From Oscillospiraceae bacterium (GTDB taxonomy: Bacteria; Bacillota; Clostridia; Oscillospirales; Ruminococcaceae), in contig CACZDM010000001.1 of assembly GCA_902779915.1 (NCBI GenBank), positions 62,001-126,000 of the forward strand: 64,000 bases of DNA. The letters are read 5' to 3'. Positions 18,289 to 26,644 of this stretch are shown one piece after another; positions within the stretch are counted from its first letter, which is position 1, and every line of letters starts with the position of its first letter. The position numbers were made by a program, and so were the translations under genes. The notes beneath the pieces are model-generated. The model worked only from the letters and a program-made list of their open reading frames with translations, searched no databases and was not told the origin of the DNA.

Positions 18289-18984
18289 TTAATTGCCATA
18301 TTTAGTTGTGCTAATTTTTATTCCTGGGCCCATGGTGCTGGAAGTGACGCAAGACTTGATATACTGCCCCTTTGCAGCCGCCGGCTTCGCACGAGCTATC
18401 GCAGTCATCAAAGCATCAAAATTCTCCAGCAGCTTTTGCGCGCCGAAAGAAACCTTTCCAATTGAACAGTGGATAATGTTTGTTTTGTCGAGACGATATT
18501 CTATTTTACCAGCTTTTGCATCCGAAACTGCCCGAGCAACGTCAGGATTGACAGTTCCAGCTTTGGGGTTTGGCATCAGCCCCTTTGGCCCCAAAATCTT
18601 ACCCAATCGACCAACAACAGCCATCATGTCTGGCGACGCAATAACAACATCAAAATCTAAAAAGTTCTCTTTTTGAATTTTTTCAGCCAATTCCGCCCCT
18701 CCAACATAGTCCGCGCCAGCAGCTTTTGCAGCTTCAAATTTGTTTTCTTTAGCAAAAACCAAAACTTTGATCTTTCTTCCGGTTCCATGCGGCAAAATGA
18801 CAGCTCCTCTAACCTGCTGATCGGCGTGGCGCGAATCAACTCCAAGCCTGACGTGGAGCTCAACTGTTTCGTCAAATTTTGCTTTGGCCAAACCAGCAAC
18901 AAGGTCAAACGCTTCCTTTGCACCATATATTTTATTGCTGTCAATTTTTTTCAAACTTTCAACATATTTTTTACCATGTTTCAT
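18289..18984 (-). CDS. rplA: 50S ribosomal protein L1
   Basis: L1 binds 23S rRNA at the stalk beside the E site and autoregulates its operon. 231 residues with '[20 protein letters not shown]', '[20 protein letters not shown]' and the C-terminal '[16 protein letters not shown]'. GGGAGG precedes ATG at 18984. Last gene of its operon: rplJ and rplL, which nearly always follow rplA in Bacillota, are not in this window; a terminator and pduL follow instead. Confidence 0.98.
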   Translation of the reverse strand: MKHGKKYVESLKKIDSNKIYGAKEAFDLVAGLAKAKFDETVELHVRLGVDSRHADQQVRGAVILPHGTGRKIKVLVFAKENKFEAAKAAGADYVGGAELAEKIQKENFLDFDVVIASPDMMAVVGRLGKILGPKGLMPNPKAGTVNPDVARAVSDAKAGKIEYRLDKTNIIHCSIGKVSFGAQKLLENFDALMTAIARAKPAAAKGQYIKSCVTSSTMGPGIKISTTKYGN

Positions 18985-19114
18985 AAAACAAAACCTCCCA
19001 TTAAGTGGTTAATAAAATGATCGGAACACATATGCCGGCCATCAAAAAAATAAATATTACGTAATGTATTTTTTGATCAGGCTTTTTGTTCCTCCCACCC
19101 CCCAAGCAAACGCA

Positions 19115-19540
19115 TCAATCAACAACCTCAACGCCCATAGAGCGCGCAGTTCCAGCAATCATGCTCATTGCTGCTTCAACGCTTGCAGCATTTAAATCTG
19201 GAGCCTTTTGCTCAGCAATTTTTTGCAACTGTTCTTTGGTTATCTTCGCAACTTTATTTTTATTTGGTTCACCCGACGCTTTATCGATTCCAACCGCTTT
19301 TTTGATTAAAACCGCAGCCGGCGGCGTCTTGGTGATGAATGTAAATGAACGATCGGCGTAAACAGTTATAACAACCGGGATAATCATTCCAATATCGTTT
19401 TTCGTTCTTTCATTAAATTCCTTTGTGAACGCCATTATATTGACACTATGCTGACCAAGCGCAGGGCCAACTGGCGGCGCAGGAGTTGCTTTACCCGCGG
19501 GAATCTGCAATTTAATCAAACCAACAACTTTTTGAGCCAT
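19115..19540 (-). CDS. rplK: 50S ribosomal protein L11
   Basis: 141 residues: '[20 protein letters not shown]' at the N-terminus, '[20 protein letters not shown]' and the C-terminal '[11 protein letters not shown]'. L11 binds the GTPase-associated centre of 23S rRNA. GGAGGTG precedes ATG at 19540. The 130-base gap to rplA contains an imperfect A/T hairpin centred on TTACGTAA (about 19040-19076), of unknown significance. Confidence 0.98.
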   Translation of the reverse strand: MAQKVVGLIKLQIPAGKATPAPPVGPALGQHSVNIMAFTKEFNERTKNDIGMIIPVVITVYADRSFTFITKTPPAAVLIKKAVGIDKASGEPNKNKVAKITKEQLQKIAEQKAPDLNAASVEAAMSMIAGTARSMGVEVVD

Positions 19541-19627
19541 ATTATAGTAGCACCTCCAAAATTTCTTTAAAACCTCTCTTTAAATTTTGACATTTTTTTA
19601 TGATATGTTCAAGACGATAAAACAAAG

Positions 19628-20149
19628 CTATTTATCAAACACAACCTGATCCAACCCAACCTCAACCGGAGTGTTTCGCCCAAGGATTGAAACAACAACA
19701 GTTGCAACGCCACGATCAGTGTCTATGGTTGAAACATTTCCGCCAAAACCTTGCAGCGAGCCAGAAATAATTTTAACAACATCTCCAACTTGATATTCAG
19801 TTTCAACGCGATGCTCTTCAACGCCAAGCGACTCCACCTCTTTTTGAGTTAAAGGGACAGGTTTAGAAGACGGGCCAACAAAGCCAGTCACGCCTCGAAT
19901 ATTTCTCACAACATACCAAGAATCATCGGTTAAAACCATTTTGACAACAACATAACTCGGAAATAATTTTCGCTCAATTTTTCGCTTTTTTCCATCTTTA
20001 ATTTCTTCAACAATTTCAGTTGGAACTTTAACTTCCTTGATCAGATCATGAAGCTGTCGGCTTTCAACCGCTTTTTCTATATTCTGAGCAACTTTATTTT
20101 CATAGCCAGAATAAGTGTGGATAACATACCACTTTGCTATATCAGACAT
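19628..20149 (-). CDS. nusG: transcription termination/antitermination protein NusG
   Basis: 173 residues: NGN domain ('KWYVIHTYSGYENKVAQNIE', 'RKLFPSYVVVKMVLTDDSWY') and C-terminal KOW domain ('VGDVVKIISGSLQGFGG'). NusG binds RNA polymerase and modulates pausing and termination. In its standard position between secE and rplK. Confidence 0.98.
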   Translation of the reverse strand: MSDIAKWYVIHTYSGYENKVAQNIEKAVESRQLHDLIKEVKVPTEIVEEIKDGKKRKIERKLFPSYVVVKMVLTDDSWYVVRNIRGVTGFVGPSSKPVPLTQKEVESLGVEEHRVETEYQVGDVVKIISGSLQGFGGNVSTIDTDRGVATVVVSILGRNTPVEVGLDQVVFDK

Positions 20150-20169
20150 ATTCTTTCACACCCAATTTA

Positions 20170-20436
20170 TCATAAAGAACCAAGCAACAACTTCAAAAGA
20201 CTATGGAATATAAAATCAGACGCAACAACAAAAAGTCCAACAATAACAACCGTAATCATAACGACTAATGTTGCGCTAAAGACCTTTTTTTTGCTCGCCC
20301 AAACAACCTTCCTAAGCTCATTTCTCAGTTCTTTAAAATAGTTAAAAATACGACGGAAAACGTTCATTTTTTTGCTTTTAACATCTGCAGCAGCAGCCTT
20401 TTTTGTGCTGTCAACTTGCTTTTCCTTTCTAGCCAT
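20170..20436 (-). CDS. secE: protein translocase subunit SecE
   Basis: 88 residues: a charged N-terminus, the conserved amphipathic 'IFNYFKELRNELRKVVWASK' and one C-terminal transmembrane helix ('LVVMITVVIVGLFVVASDF'), the Gram-positive single-span SecE of the SecYEG channel. GAGGG before the ATG. 20 bases upstream of nusG. Confidence 0.96.
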   Translation of the reverse strand: MARKEKQVDSTKKAAAADVKSKKMNVFRRIFNYFKELRNELRKVVWASKKKVFSATLVVMITVVIVGLFVVASDFIFHSLLKLLLGSL

Positions 20437-20454
20437 AATATCCCTCGCTTTTAA

Positions 20455-20604
20455 TCACTTAGTTTCTTTGTGAAGTGTGTGTTTTCGACAAAATCTACAG
20501 TATTTGTTCATCTCAAGCCTGTCTGGGTTATTTTTTTTGTTTTTCATTGTGTCATAGTTACGTTGCTTACATTCTGTGCAAGCTAACGTTATTTTTACTC
20601 TCAT
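20455..20604 (-). CDS. rpmG: 50S ribosomal protein L33
   Basis: A 49-codon gene found by direct translation of the minus strand: begins [19 protein letters not shown] and ends [15 protein letters not shown]. Two CxxC pairs mark the zinc-binding C+ form of L33. AGGAGGTG precedes the ATG. First gene of the rpmG-secE-nusG-rplK-rplA operon, the usual location. Confidence 0.97.
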   Translation of the reverse strand: MRVKITLACTECKQRNYDTMKNKKNNPDRLEMNKYCRFCRKHTLHKETK

Positions 20605-20758
20605 TAATCGGCACCTCCTAAACATTTTCAAGCGCTAATTTCCATTCCCATTAGAGTTTTTAGAATGAAATTCAAATTGCCTCCCTCTAGATTGATGGGC
20701 AAAATTTACATGCACGCAATATGCAAAAAAAATAAAACCCGCTAAAAGAGGTATACTA

Positions 20759-20787
20759 ATAATACCACACATAATAAATAATGTCAA
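20759..20787 (-). promoter_or_regulatory. promoter of rpmG-secE-nusG-rplK-rplA
   Basis: Minus strand: TTGACA (20787-20782), 17 bases, TATTAT (20764-20759), about 150 bases upstream of rpmG, leaving a sizeable untranslated leader with no motif I recognise. Confidence 0.82.
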
Positions 20788-20898
20788 GAAAATATAAAAT
20801 AAAATCCCAAAACCACACAAATTGGACAATTTAATTAGCCCTGCATCGAGGTTTTTAACAAATTAAGCTTTTAAATTTTACTTTTTTTAGCATATTTA

Positions 20899-21125
20899 TT
20901 GGGTTATATTTGTTCCCTCAAGCCCCCCTGCTTAAAAATCCGACTCTTTAATTAAAAATCCCAGTATATTAAACCATCCTCGATCGCGTTCCAAAAAAAC
21001 AATGCAAAAGCCGGGGAAGTGCCTCCATCTCACAACGGGCCGTGCAATTCAACCTTCCTCAAGCACAAGTCCAGTTGAAAACATCCGTGATAAGTGGTAG
21101 GTTGGCGACCTTGAGCCCGCTTTGA
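20899..21125 (+). repeat. left arm of an inverted-repeat element flanking an accessory block
   Basis: TTGGGTTATATTTGTTCC at 20899 opens about 225 bases that match, base pattern for base pattern, the reverse complement of 25840-26053: shared blocks include GACTCTTTAATTAAAAA, TCGCGTTCCAAAAAA, ACAATGCAA and the inner boundary AGTGGTAGGTT. The arm ends near CGACCTTGAG. With the right arm it encloses two small RNA genes and the Ig-like protein gene. Confidence 0.8.
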
Positions 21126-21261
21126 GCCAAACCCGCTAAGCTAAAAAAATTTCCAAAAAAAGCTTGCATTTTGTCTAAAAGTGTGATATGCTTAAATAGA
21201 TGAGATCTGGAAGCGTTTGCTGAACATTTTGCATGGTTTTAAAAAAATTTTGCAAAAAGGG

Positions 21262-21290
21262 TTGACAAAGCAATGCAGATGTGCTACAAT
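21262..21290 (+). promoter_or_regulatory. promoter of small RNA copy A
   Basis: TTGACA (21262-21267), 17-base spacer, TACAAT (21285-21290). Confidence 0.88.
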
Positions 21291-21297
21291 GAGAATC

Positions 21298-21415
21298 AGG
21301 AACTGGAAACATCTAGTTCTGCGGTCGGTAATACTTCCGCCGTTTATTGTTACATTGTATAGCGCGCTCTCCTTTATCACTTTATGTGTTGTCAAAAGGG
21401 AGCGCGTTTTTGTTT
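21298..21415 (+). ncRNA. predicted small RNA, copy A (unknown family)
   Basis: About 118 nt from the expected transcription start to the end of an intrinsic terminator. Hairpin 1: GAACT (21300-21304) with AGTTC (21315-21319); hairpin 2: GCGG (21321-21324) with CCGC (21337-21340); a 20-base AU-rich linker; terminator CGCGCTC (21363-21369) with GAGCGCG (21400-21406) followed by TTTTTGTTTG. No ORF with a ribosome-binding site lies inside. I recognise no riboswitch, T-box, 6S, SRP or tmRNA signature. Confidence 0.78.
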
Positions 21416-21582
21416 GTCTTGCGCCTTCGAGCCCGCTTGCTTTGAGCTAAAACCGCTAAGCTGAAAAAATTTCCAAAAAAAGCTTGCATTTTGTCTAAAA
21501 GTGTGATACGCTCGAACGGATGGGATTTGGAAGCGTTTGCTGAACATTTTGCATTGTCTTTAAAAAAATTTTGAAAAAAGGC

Positions 21583-21611
21583 TTGACAAAGCAATGCAAA
21601 TGTGCTACAAT
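21583..21611 (+). promoter_or_regulatory. promoter of small RNA copy B
   Basis: TTGACA (21583-21588), 17-base spacer, TACAAT (21606-21611), identical to copy A in both hexamers. Confidence 0.88.
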
Positions 21612-21618
21612 GAGAGTC

Positions 21619-21736
21619 AGGAACTGGAAACATCTAGTTCTGCAGTCGGTAATACTTCCGCCGTTTATTGTTACATTGTATAGCGCGCTCTCCTTTATCA
21701 CTTTATGTGTTTTTGAAGGAGAGTGTGTTTTTGTTT
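21619..21736 (+). ncRNA. predicted small RNA, copy B (paralogue of copy A)
   Basis: From the start to about nucleotide 90 the RNA differs from copy A at one or two bases only (one changes GCGG to GCAG in hairpin 2). The terminator's 3' arm differs markedly (AAGGAGAGTGTG instead of GGGAGCGCG), yet pairs along its full length with the unchanged 5' arm CGCGCTCTCCTT using G-U pairs, so structure is kept while sequence changed. A TTTGCGCAG / CTGCGCAAA inverted repeat lies between it and the Ig-like gene (about 21739-21818). Confidence 0.78.
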
Positions 21737-21887
21737 GTTTTGCGCAGTTTTTTTGGGAATATGGCGTGGCTATAAGGCTTTGCTTAGAAAAAACTTCCCT
21801 GCGCAAAATATCACGTGTTGTGTTCTGGAAAAGTGGCGAAAAAATAATCTTAAAACTAATTGTATTATTTTTAGGAGGTAAATTGAT

Positions 21888-24800
21888 ATGTATAATAAAT
21901 TCAAAATAATAAAAAAAATTATATCAATTGCCCTTGCTCTGATTATGGCAGCGTCGCCAGTTGCAACCTTTCCAATGCAAGTTTTTGCTGGGACAGGGAG
22001 CAATGGAGTTATTAAAGCGCCTACGATCAAGCTGAATCCGGCGCTTCTGAAAATGCAAATTGGCTCAAAAATTGACTCGTCTAAATATGAAGTCAAAGAT
22101 TCTGTTGCTTTTTCAGTTGGTGGAAATGGCAAGGTGGTATCCGAAGATGGCACAGTAAGCAGCGCGGGAATTATTTGCGTTACGGATAAAGAAACTGGTG
22201 TAGAAAAATATGTCGTTTCAGATGCTCCTTCAGTCATAAATTATGTTTTGGAAGAACTCAACAAAGAACTCAAATCACTAGAAAGCTTAGGGGTTGATTT
22301 AACTGTCGTTTTTGAAAATTATCCCAATCTCTTTGGACAAGGTCCGGGAGAAGACTCTTCGCCAGATACGGCTGATTCCTTTAATATTGCTGCAATCTTG
22401 GCCGCTATTGAAGCTCTTAATGCCCTTGCGGAAAAAGCAAACAAAGGGGAGAAGATTGATGATGTAAGCGCGATAGAGGCCATATCCAAGGCAAGCCAGG
22501 CTATGGAAACTATTGTTGAGGAAAAAGTCCAACAAGATCCCAACAACGAAGAGTTTAGAAAACAGCTTGCAGACGTTCAAAAGCAAACTTCGCTTTTTGG
22601 GGAAGCGTCCAGCGCTGTGGAATCCGCCGCATCCAATACCTCAAAGTCTCAAAGCAGCAACACACCTAAAAAAATTGAAGTAAGCAAAATAACCATTACA
22701 GGTGCTCCTGAGGTCGTTCATAAAGGACAAACAGTTCAGCTCACAGCAGAAATTGAGCCTTCGAACGCAACTGATCAAAGGGTTATGTGGTCAAGCAGTA
22801 ATGAAGATGTTGCCATCGTTAGCTCACGTGGAAGAGTCACAGCGTTTGGAATTGGCCAAGTGACAATCACGGCAGAGGCTGGCGATAAAACAGCCACGTA
22901 CACAGTGACAGTGGACAATCCAGCAACAAGCATCAGTTTAAACAAACCTCAAACGACAATTTCCAAAGGCCAAACTGAAAATCTTACTCTCACAGTTGAC
23001 CCTACTGATACAACAGATTCGATCCAAGTGGAATCGAATAATCCGAGTGTTGCAGAAGTCAGTCGCTCAGGAAACACCATCACTGTAAATGCAAAAGCTG
23101 TTGGCACAGCGACCATCAGTTTAAGCAAGTCTCAAACGACAATTTCCAAAGGCAAAACTGAAAATCTTACTCTCACAGTTGACCCTAATGATACAACAGA
23201 TTCGATCCAAGTGACGTCGAGTAATTCAAGTGTTGCAGAAGTCAGTCGCTCAGGAAACAACGTCACTATAACCGCAAAAGCTGCTGGCACAGCGACGATT
23301 ACAGCAACGGCTGGCGATAAAACAGCGTCTGTAGACATTAATGTTTTGCAGCCAGTAACAGGATTCTCTATTTCAGGCGCTCCTGCTAATAACAAGATTA
23401 ACGTCGGCAAGGATTTCACACTCAAAGCAGAAAGTTTTATGCCCAACAACGCACATGCAGATTATACAGATTATAAAAAAGTTGAGTGGTCAAGCAATAA
23501 TACCAGCGTTGCAACTGTTAAGAAAGATACAGGAGAAGGCACAGCTAATGAAGCAGGCCAAGCCACAATCACAGCAACAGCAAAAAATGGATCAGAAACT
23601 CCAGAAGACTGGGTAACAAATGACGTAATCATTAATGTTTTGCAGCCAGTAACAGGCATCGAAATTGAAGGCCTTCCTGCTGGTAACACAATGGACGTTG
23701 GCAAGACATGCACGCTTACTGCAAAACTTTCTCCCGACGATGTATCTGATGATTATAAAAAGGTTACATGGTCAAGCGATAAACCCGGCGTTGCAACAGT
23801 TGACCAAAATGGAAACGTCAAAGCCATTGCACCAGGTATAGCCACAATCACAGCAAAGGCAGGCGGTAAAACAGCCACTTGCATAGTCACGGTGAAAGCT
23901 TCAGTGGAAAGCATCACTATTTCAGGCGCTCCTGATATCATGAATAAGGGTGATAAAGCTAAATTAACGGCAATCGTTTCGCCTCAAGGCGCAACTAGTA
24001 ATCCTGTTAAATGGTCAACTAGCAACGACGACGTACTAAAAGTTGATCAAAATACCGGAGAAATTGAAGCCGTAGTAAACAACTATATGTTAGCAAGTGC
24101 AAAAATCACAGCAACTGTAGACGGAATTTCGTCTTCTGTTTTGATTAAATTGGTAAACTCTAAGGAGTGGCTTGATAGTGCTAAATCCGTAGCTAATGGA
24201 GCATACGAATACGTCGATAAAAAAGAAGTAGAATCTAACCCTTTGTATAAAGCTTGGAAGGACGCAGAAGCGGCTTATAACTCAAGTCAAACTAGCTCTA
24301 ACGCAAATGCGATGGATAACGCAAGAGGTGTATATACATCTGCTGTTATCTGTGCTGCACATACTTTCAATGTGATTTTAAAGGCAGTAGATGACGCATA
24401 CGCAGATACCATAGGTTTTTTTGACAACGTCTTAATAGCGTCTGATGCTAAAGTAATTGCTACTGACGGTAACGGTAATTTCGGTGTTTTGGATGGCGGC
24501 GCTAATTTAAATGAAGAAATTAGACTTGCTTTATGTAATGCTAAAGAATCTGCCCAAAATTGCGACATAAAAAATTCTAAAAAACATTTAGAAACTGACT
24601 TCAGAATAGCTTATGCCGGTTATAAAGTTGCTGAAGCTGTTTTTAACAAACTCGGTAATACAGAAAATGTATATTATAAGGAGATAACTGGTAAACTACC
24701 AATACTAAAGGGACTAATTGATACATTCTTTTCTACAAGCACTGTAATATTTAAAGCAGATAGTATTGAAATTCTCAACCCCAACGATACGTTTATTGCA

Positions 24801-25736
24801 GGCAAAACATACCAATTGGACTGGAATATTAATCCTCCACTTGCCAAGAACAAAGTGCCTATTTGGTCAAGCAACAAACCTAATGTTTTGTTTGTTGATC
24901 AAACTGGCAAACTAACTGCCATTGAATCATTGGGTGATATAGAGATAACTGCAAAAGTTGATGATATACAGTCTGTTAGAACATTTAGAGTTTATGAAAC
25001 TTACCAAGGAGGTGGGGGAACTTCACCGTTTACGGGTGACTTTTCATTCAAATCATATGATCCAGTAATTAATTTAGATAAAGGTGAAACATATCAACTT
25101 AAGTTAAAGGTTCCGCATGATTGGTGCAATATTAGTTATAAAACTAGCTGGCAAGCTAGTGGATCTGTAACTGTTAGTGATACTGGTATGTTGAAAGTAA
25201 ACTCAATAGGTTTGGGATGTGTTGCAGGCATTGTAACTTCGTCTGATTTTTATTCTAGATCAGTTAAAATGTATGTGTTTGGAGGCTTTTATGACCTTTG
25301 GAATAACACATTACCGAACAATCTTACTGCTATGGGTGGTTTAGATGGTCAGCTTGTAGATTTGAAATATTTTGCAATAGACCTTATAGATTTACGTAAT
25401 GTAATATCGAATCTTAATTCTTTTAATGCCCAACTTGAAATAATAGTGAACCATAAAATCACTTTTCCAGGTGATAACGGTGCCGGGGATGAGTTTAATA
25501 AAGTTTGTGATGGACTGTTGCTATTACGTTTCAATGATTCTGTAAAGTCGGTAAATGCGTTACGAATAATTAAAACGGCAGAAATTATTTCTAGATATAT
25601 TAAAGGTGTTAGTTTGTTGCTTTCAAGCGAAAATGCCTCTTACAAAGAAAGAGCGAAATTTTTTGACGATTGTGCAAAGAGCTTTGAATTTTTATATAAT
25701 GAAACATTTAAATTATGGTTCAAAACTGAAAGTTAA
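21888..25736 (+). CDS. secreted Ig-like (Big_2) repeat protein
   Basis: 1282 residues. An N-terminal signal peptide (basic start, hydrophobic 'IISIALALIMAASPVA', cleavage near 'VFAGTGS') is followed by an Ala/Ser-rich region and, from about residue 265, six bacterial Ig-like domains with the usual 'SITISGAP', 'V.WSSSN..VATV' and 'G.ATITA.AGDKTA' strands; a further one lies near 965-1045. Two adjacent domains (about 350-470) are near-identical and the first lacks its last strand. The region after about 755 is different: helical, Asn-rich and not recognisable. There is no LPXTG, LysM or choline-binding anchor. Role inferred: surface or secreted adhesin or matrix-binding protein. AGGAGGT precedes ATG. 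Located inside a block bounded by inverted repeat arms. Confidence 0.88.
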   Translation: MYNKFKIIKKIISIALALIMAASPVATFPMQVFAGTGSNGVIKAPTIKLNPALLKMQIGSKIDSSKYEVKDSVAFSVGGNGKVVSEDGTVSSAGIICVTDKETGVEKYVVSDAPSVINYVLEELNKELKSLESLGVDLTVVFENYPNLFGQGPGEDSSPDTADSFNIAAILAAIEALNALAEKANKGEKIDDVSAIEAISKASQAMETIVEEKVQQDPNNEEFRKQLADVQKQTSLFGEASSAVESAASNTSKSQSSNTPKKIEVSKITITGAPEVVHKGQTVQLTAEIEPSNATDQRVMWSSSNEDVAIVSSRGRVTAFGIGQVTITAEAGDKTATYTVTVDNPATSISLNKPQTTISKGQTENLTLTVDPTDTTDSIQVESNNPSVAEVSRSGNTITVNAKAVGTATISLSKSQTTISKGKTENLTLTVDPNDTTDSIQVTSSNSSVAEVSRSGNNVTITAKAAGTATITATAGDKTASVDINVLQPVTGFSISGAPANNKINVGKDFTLKAESFMPNNAHADYTDYKKVEWSSNNTSVATVKKDTGEGTANEAGQATITATAKNGSETPEDWVTNDVIINVLQPVTGIEIEGLPAGNTMDVGKTCTLTAKLSPDDVSDDYKKVTWSSDKPGVATVDQNGNVKAIAPGIATITAKAGGKTATCIVTVKASVESITISGAPDIMNKGDKAKLTAIVSPQGATSNPVKWSTSNDDVLKVDQNTGEIEAVVNNYMLASAKITATVDGISSSVLIKLVNSKEWLDSAKSVANGAYEYVDKKEVESNPLYKAWKDAEAAYNSSQTSSNANAMDNARGVYTSAVICAAHTFNVILKAVDDAYADTIGFFDNVLIASDAKVIATDGNGNFGVLDGGANLNEEIRLALCNAKESAQNCDIKNSKKHLETDFRIAYAGYKVAEAVFNKLGNTENVYYKEITGKLPILKGLIDTFFSTSTVIFKADSIEILNPNDTFIAGKTYQLDWNINPPLAKNKVPIWSSNKPNVLFVDQTGKLTAIESLGDIEITAKVDDIQSVRTFRVYETYQGGGGTSPFTGDFSFKSYDPVINLDKGETYQLKLKVPHDWCNISYKTSWQASGSVTVSDTGMLKVNSIGLGCVAGIVTSSDFYSRSVKMYVFGGFYDLWNNTLPNNLTAMGGLDGQLVDLKYFAIDLIDLRNVISNLNSFNAQLEIIVNHKITFPGDNGAGDEFNKVCDGLLLLRFNDSVKSVNALRIIKTAEIISRYIKGVSLLLSSENASYKERAKFFDDCAKSFEFLYNETFKLWFKTES

Positions 25737-25763
25737 ATCACCGATTAAGAAAATGTTTCTTAC

Positions 25764-25806
25764 TCAAATGGGGAAATATATATTTCTCCATTTGATTTTT
25801 TATTTT
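25764..25806 (+). terminator. terminator of the Ig-like protein gene
   Basis: CAAATGG-GGAAA pairs with TTTC-TCCATTTG (25764-25794) and is followed by ATTTTTTATTTTT. Confidence 0.88.
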
Positions 25807-25829
25807 TAAGCCGAGTTTCTGGAAGAGAT

Positions 25830-26053
25830 GATTTTTGTCAAGGACGCAAACCTACCACTTCTCAAGAGCTCTTTAAAAGAGGGGGCGCTTTAAATCAGAT
25901 TGAATTGCATGGTTGATGGTGAGCGGGCGGCGCTTAAATAGGCTCTTGCATTGTTTTTTGGAACGCGATTGAGGATTTTGTAATTGAGTGAGTTTTTAAT
26001 TAAAGAGTCGGATATTTTAAGCAGGAGCGATTGAGGGGACAAATATAACCCAA
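25830..26053 (-). repeat. right arm of the inverted-repeat element
   Basis: Reverse-complement counterpart of 20899-21125, ending CAAATATAACCCAA at 26053. Its inner boundary AACCTACCACTT lies just past the Ig-like gene terminator. Distance between outer ends is about 5.15 kb. Confidence 0.8.
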
Positions 26054-26141
26054 CAAAATAATACAATGAGCGATTTTTGCAGCTTCACCTTAAATCAATT
26101 GCAAGCCCACAGTAAAATTTTCTTTTTTTAGCATGTTCCTC

Positions 26142-26170
26142 TTGACATTTTGACGTCTTTGGTGTATAAT
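26142..26170 (+). promoter_or_regulatory. promoter of tRNA-Pro
   Basis: TTGACA (26142-26147), 17 bases, TATAAT (26165-26170). Confidence 0.88.
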
Positions 26171-26190
26171 GAATATGTTGGCTTGATTTT

Positions 26191-26267
26191 CGAGGTGTGG
26201 CTCAGTTTGGTAGAGCGCTGCGTTCGGGACGCAGAGGCCGCAGGTTCAACTCCTGTCACCTCGACCA
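26191..26267 (+). tRNA. tRNA-Pro (anticodon CGG), CCA encoded
   Basis: Acceptor CGAGGTG pairs with CACCTCG; anticodon stem CTGCG/CGCAG encloses TTCGGGA (anticodon CGG, codon CCG); T-arm CAGGTTCAACTCCTG; encoded CCA at 26265-26267. The D-arm (TGGCTCAGTTTGGTAGAGCG) is typical of tRNA-Pro. Confidence 0.97.
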
Positions 26268-26399
26268 TGCTTACGATAGTTTTTATAACGCTGCCCTTCA
26301 TTTTTGGAAGCTGTGTTCATCGTTGCGCGCCTTCTCCAGCAATTTTTTTCGCGCATACTCACGCAATTTAACCCGCCACGGCTCTTGTTTTCATAAAAA

Positions 26400-26476
26400 T
26401 GGCGTTCCCGAGGTGATTCGAACACCCGACCTACCGCTTAGGAGGCGGTCGCTCTATCCTGCTGAGCTACGGAAAC
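26400..26476 (-). tRNA. tRNA-Arg (anticodon CCU), CCA encoded
   Basis: On the minus strand: acceptor GTTTCCG with CGGGAAC (one G-U), anticodon stem ACCGC/GCGGT around CTCCTAA (anticodon CCU, codon AGG), T-arm with GTTCGAATC, encoded CCA at the 26400 end. Convergent with tRNA-Pro. Confidence 0.97.
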
Positions 26477-26501
26477 AAAAATTAAATCAAGCCATGCATT
26501 T

Positions 26502-26530
26502 ATTATAGCAAATCTAAATTAAATTTGCAA
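26502..26530 (-). promoter_or_regulatory. promoter of tRNA-Arg
   Basis: Minus strand: TTGCAA (26530-26525), 17 bases, TATAAT (26507-26502). Confidence 0.82.
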
Positions 26531-26644
26531 CTGAAAAATAAAAATTTTTTAAAAAAATTTGCAGTCCGGGTTTTTGCGAGCATGATCAGCAACATATTTA
26601 TTACATATTTAGAATATACTTGACTTTATAGGCGGTTTGTCAAC

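Larger units (their letters stand above)
21111..21755 (+). repeat. tandem direct duplication, period 321 bp
   Basis: Two consecutive units, about 21111-21430 and 21431-21755, share GCCCGCT...TTGAGC, CCGCTAAGCT, AAATTTCCAAAAAAAGCTTG, TTTGTCTAAAAGTGTGATA and the promoter-RNA-terminator segment. Corresponding promoters are exactly 321 bases apart. The RNA part is nearly invariant while upstream parts have diverged more. Confidence 0.9.

Noticed and set aside
20635..20829. 64-codon hydrophobic ORF on the minus strand
   Set aside because: The rpmG operon promoter lies inside it, the start would be a TTG without ribosome-binding site, and the hydrophobicity reflects T-rich DNA.
21217..21909. Open frames of 77 and 112 codons across the two small RNA units, with a hydrophobic stretch suggesting type I toxin peptides
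   Set aside because: No ribosome-binding site; the internal ATG overlaps the -10 box and would not be on the transcript. Similarity of the two frames follows from the DNA duplication.
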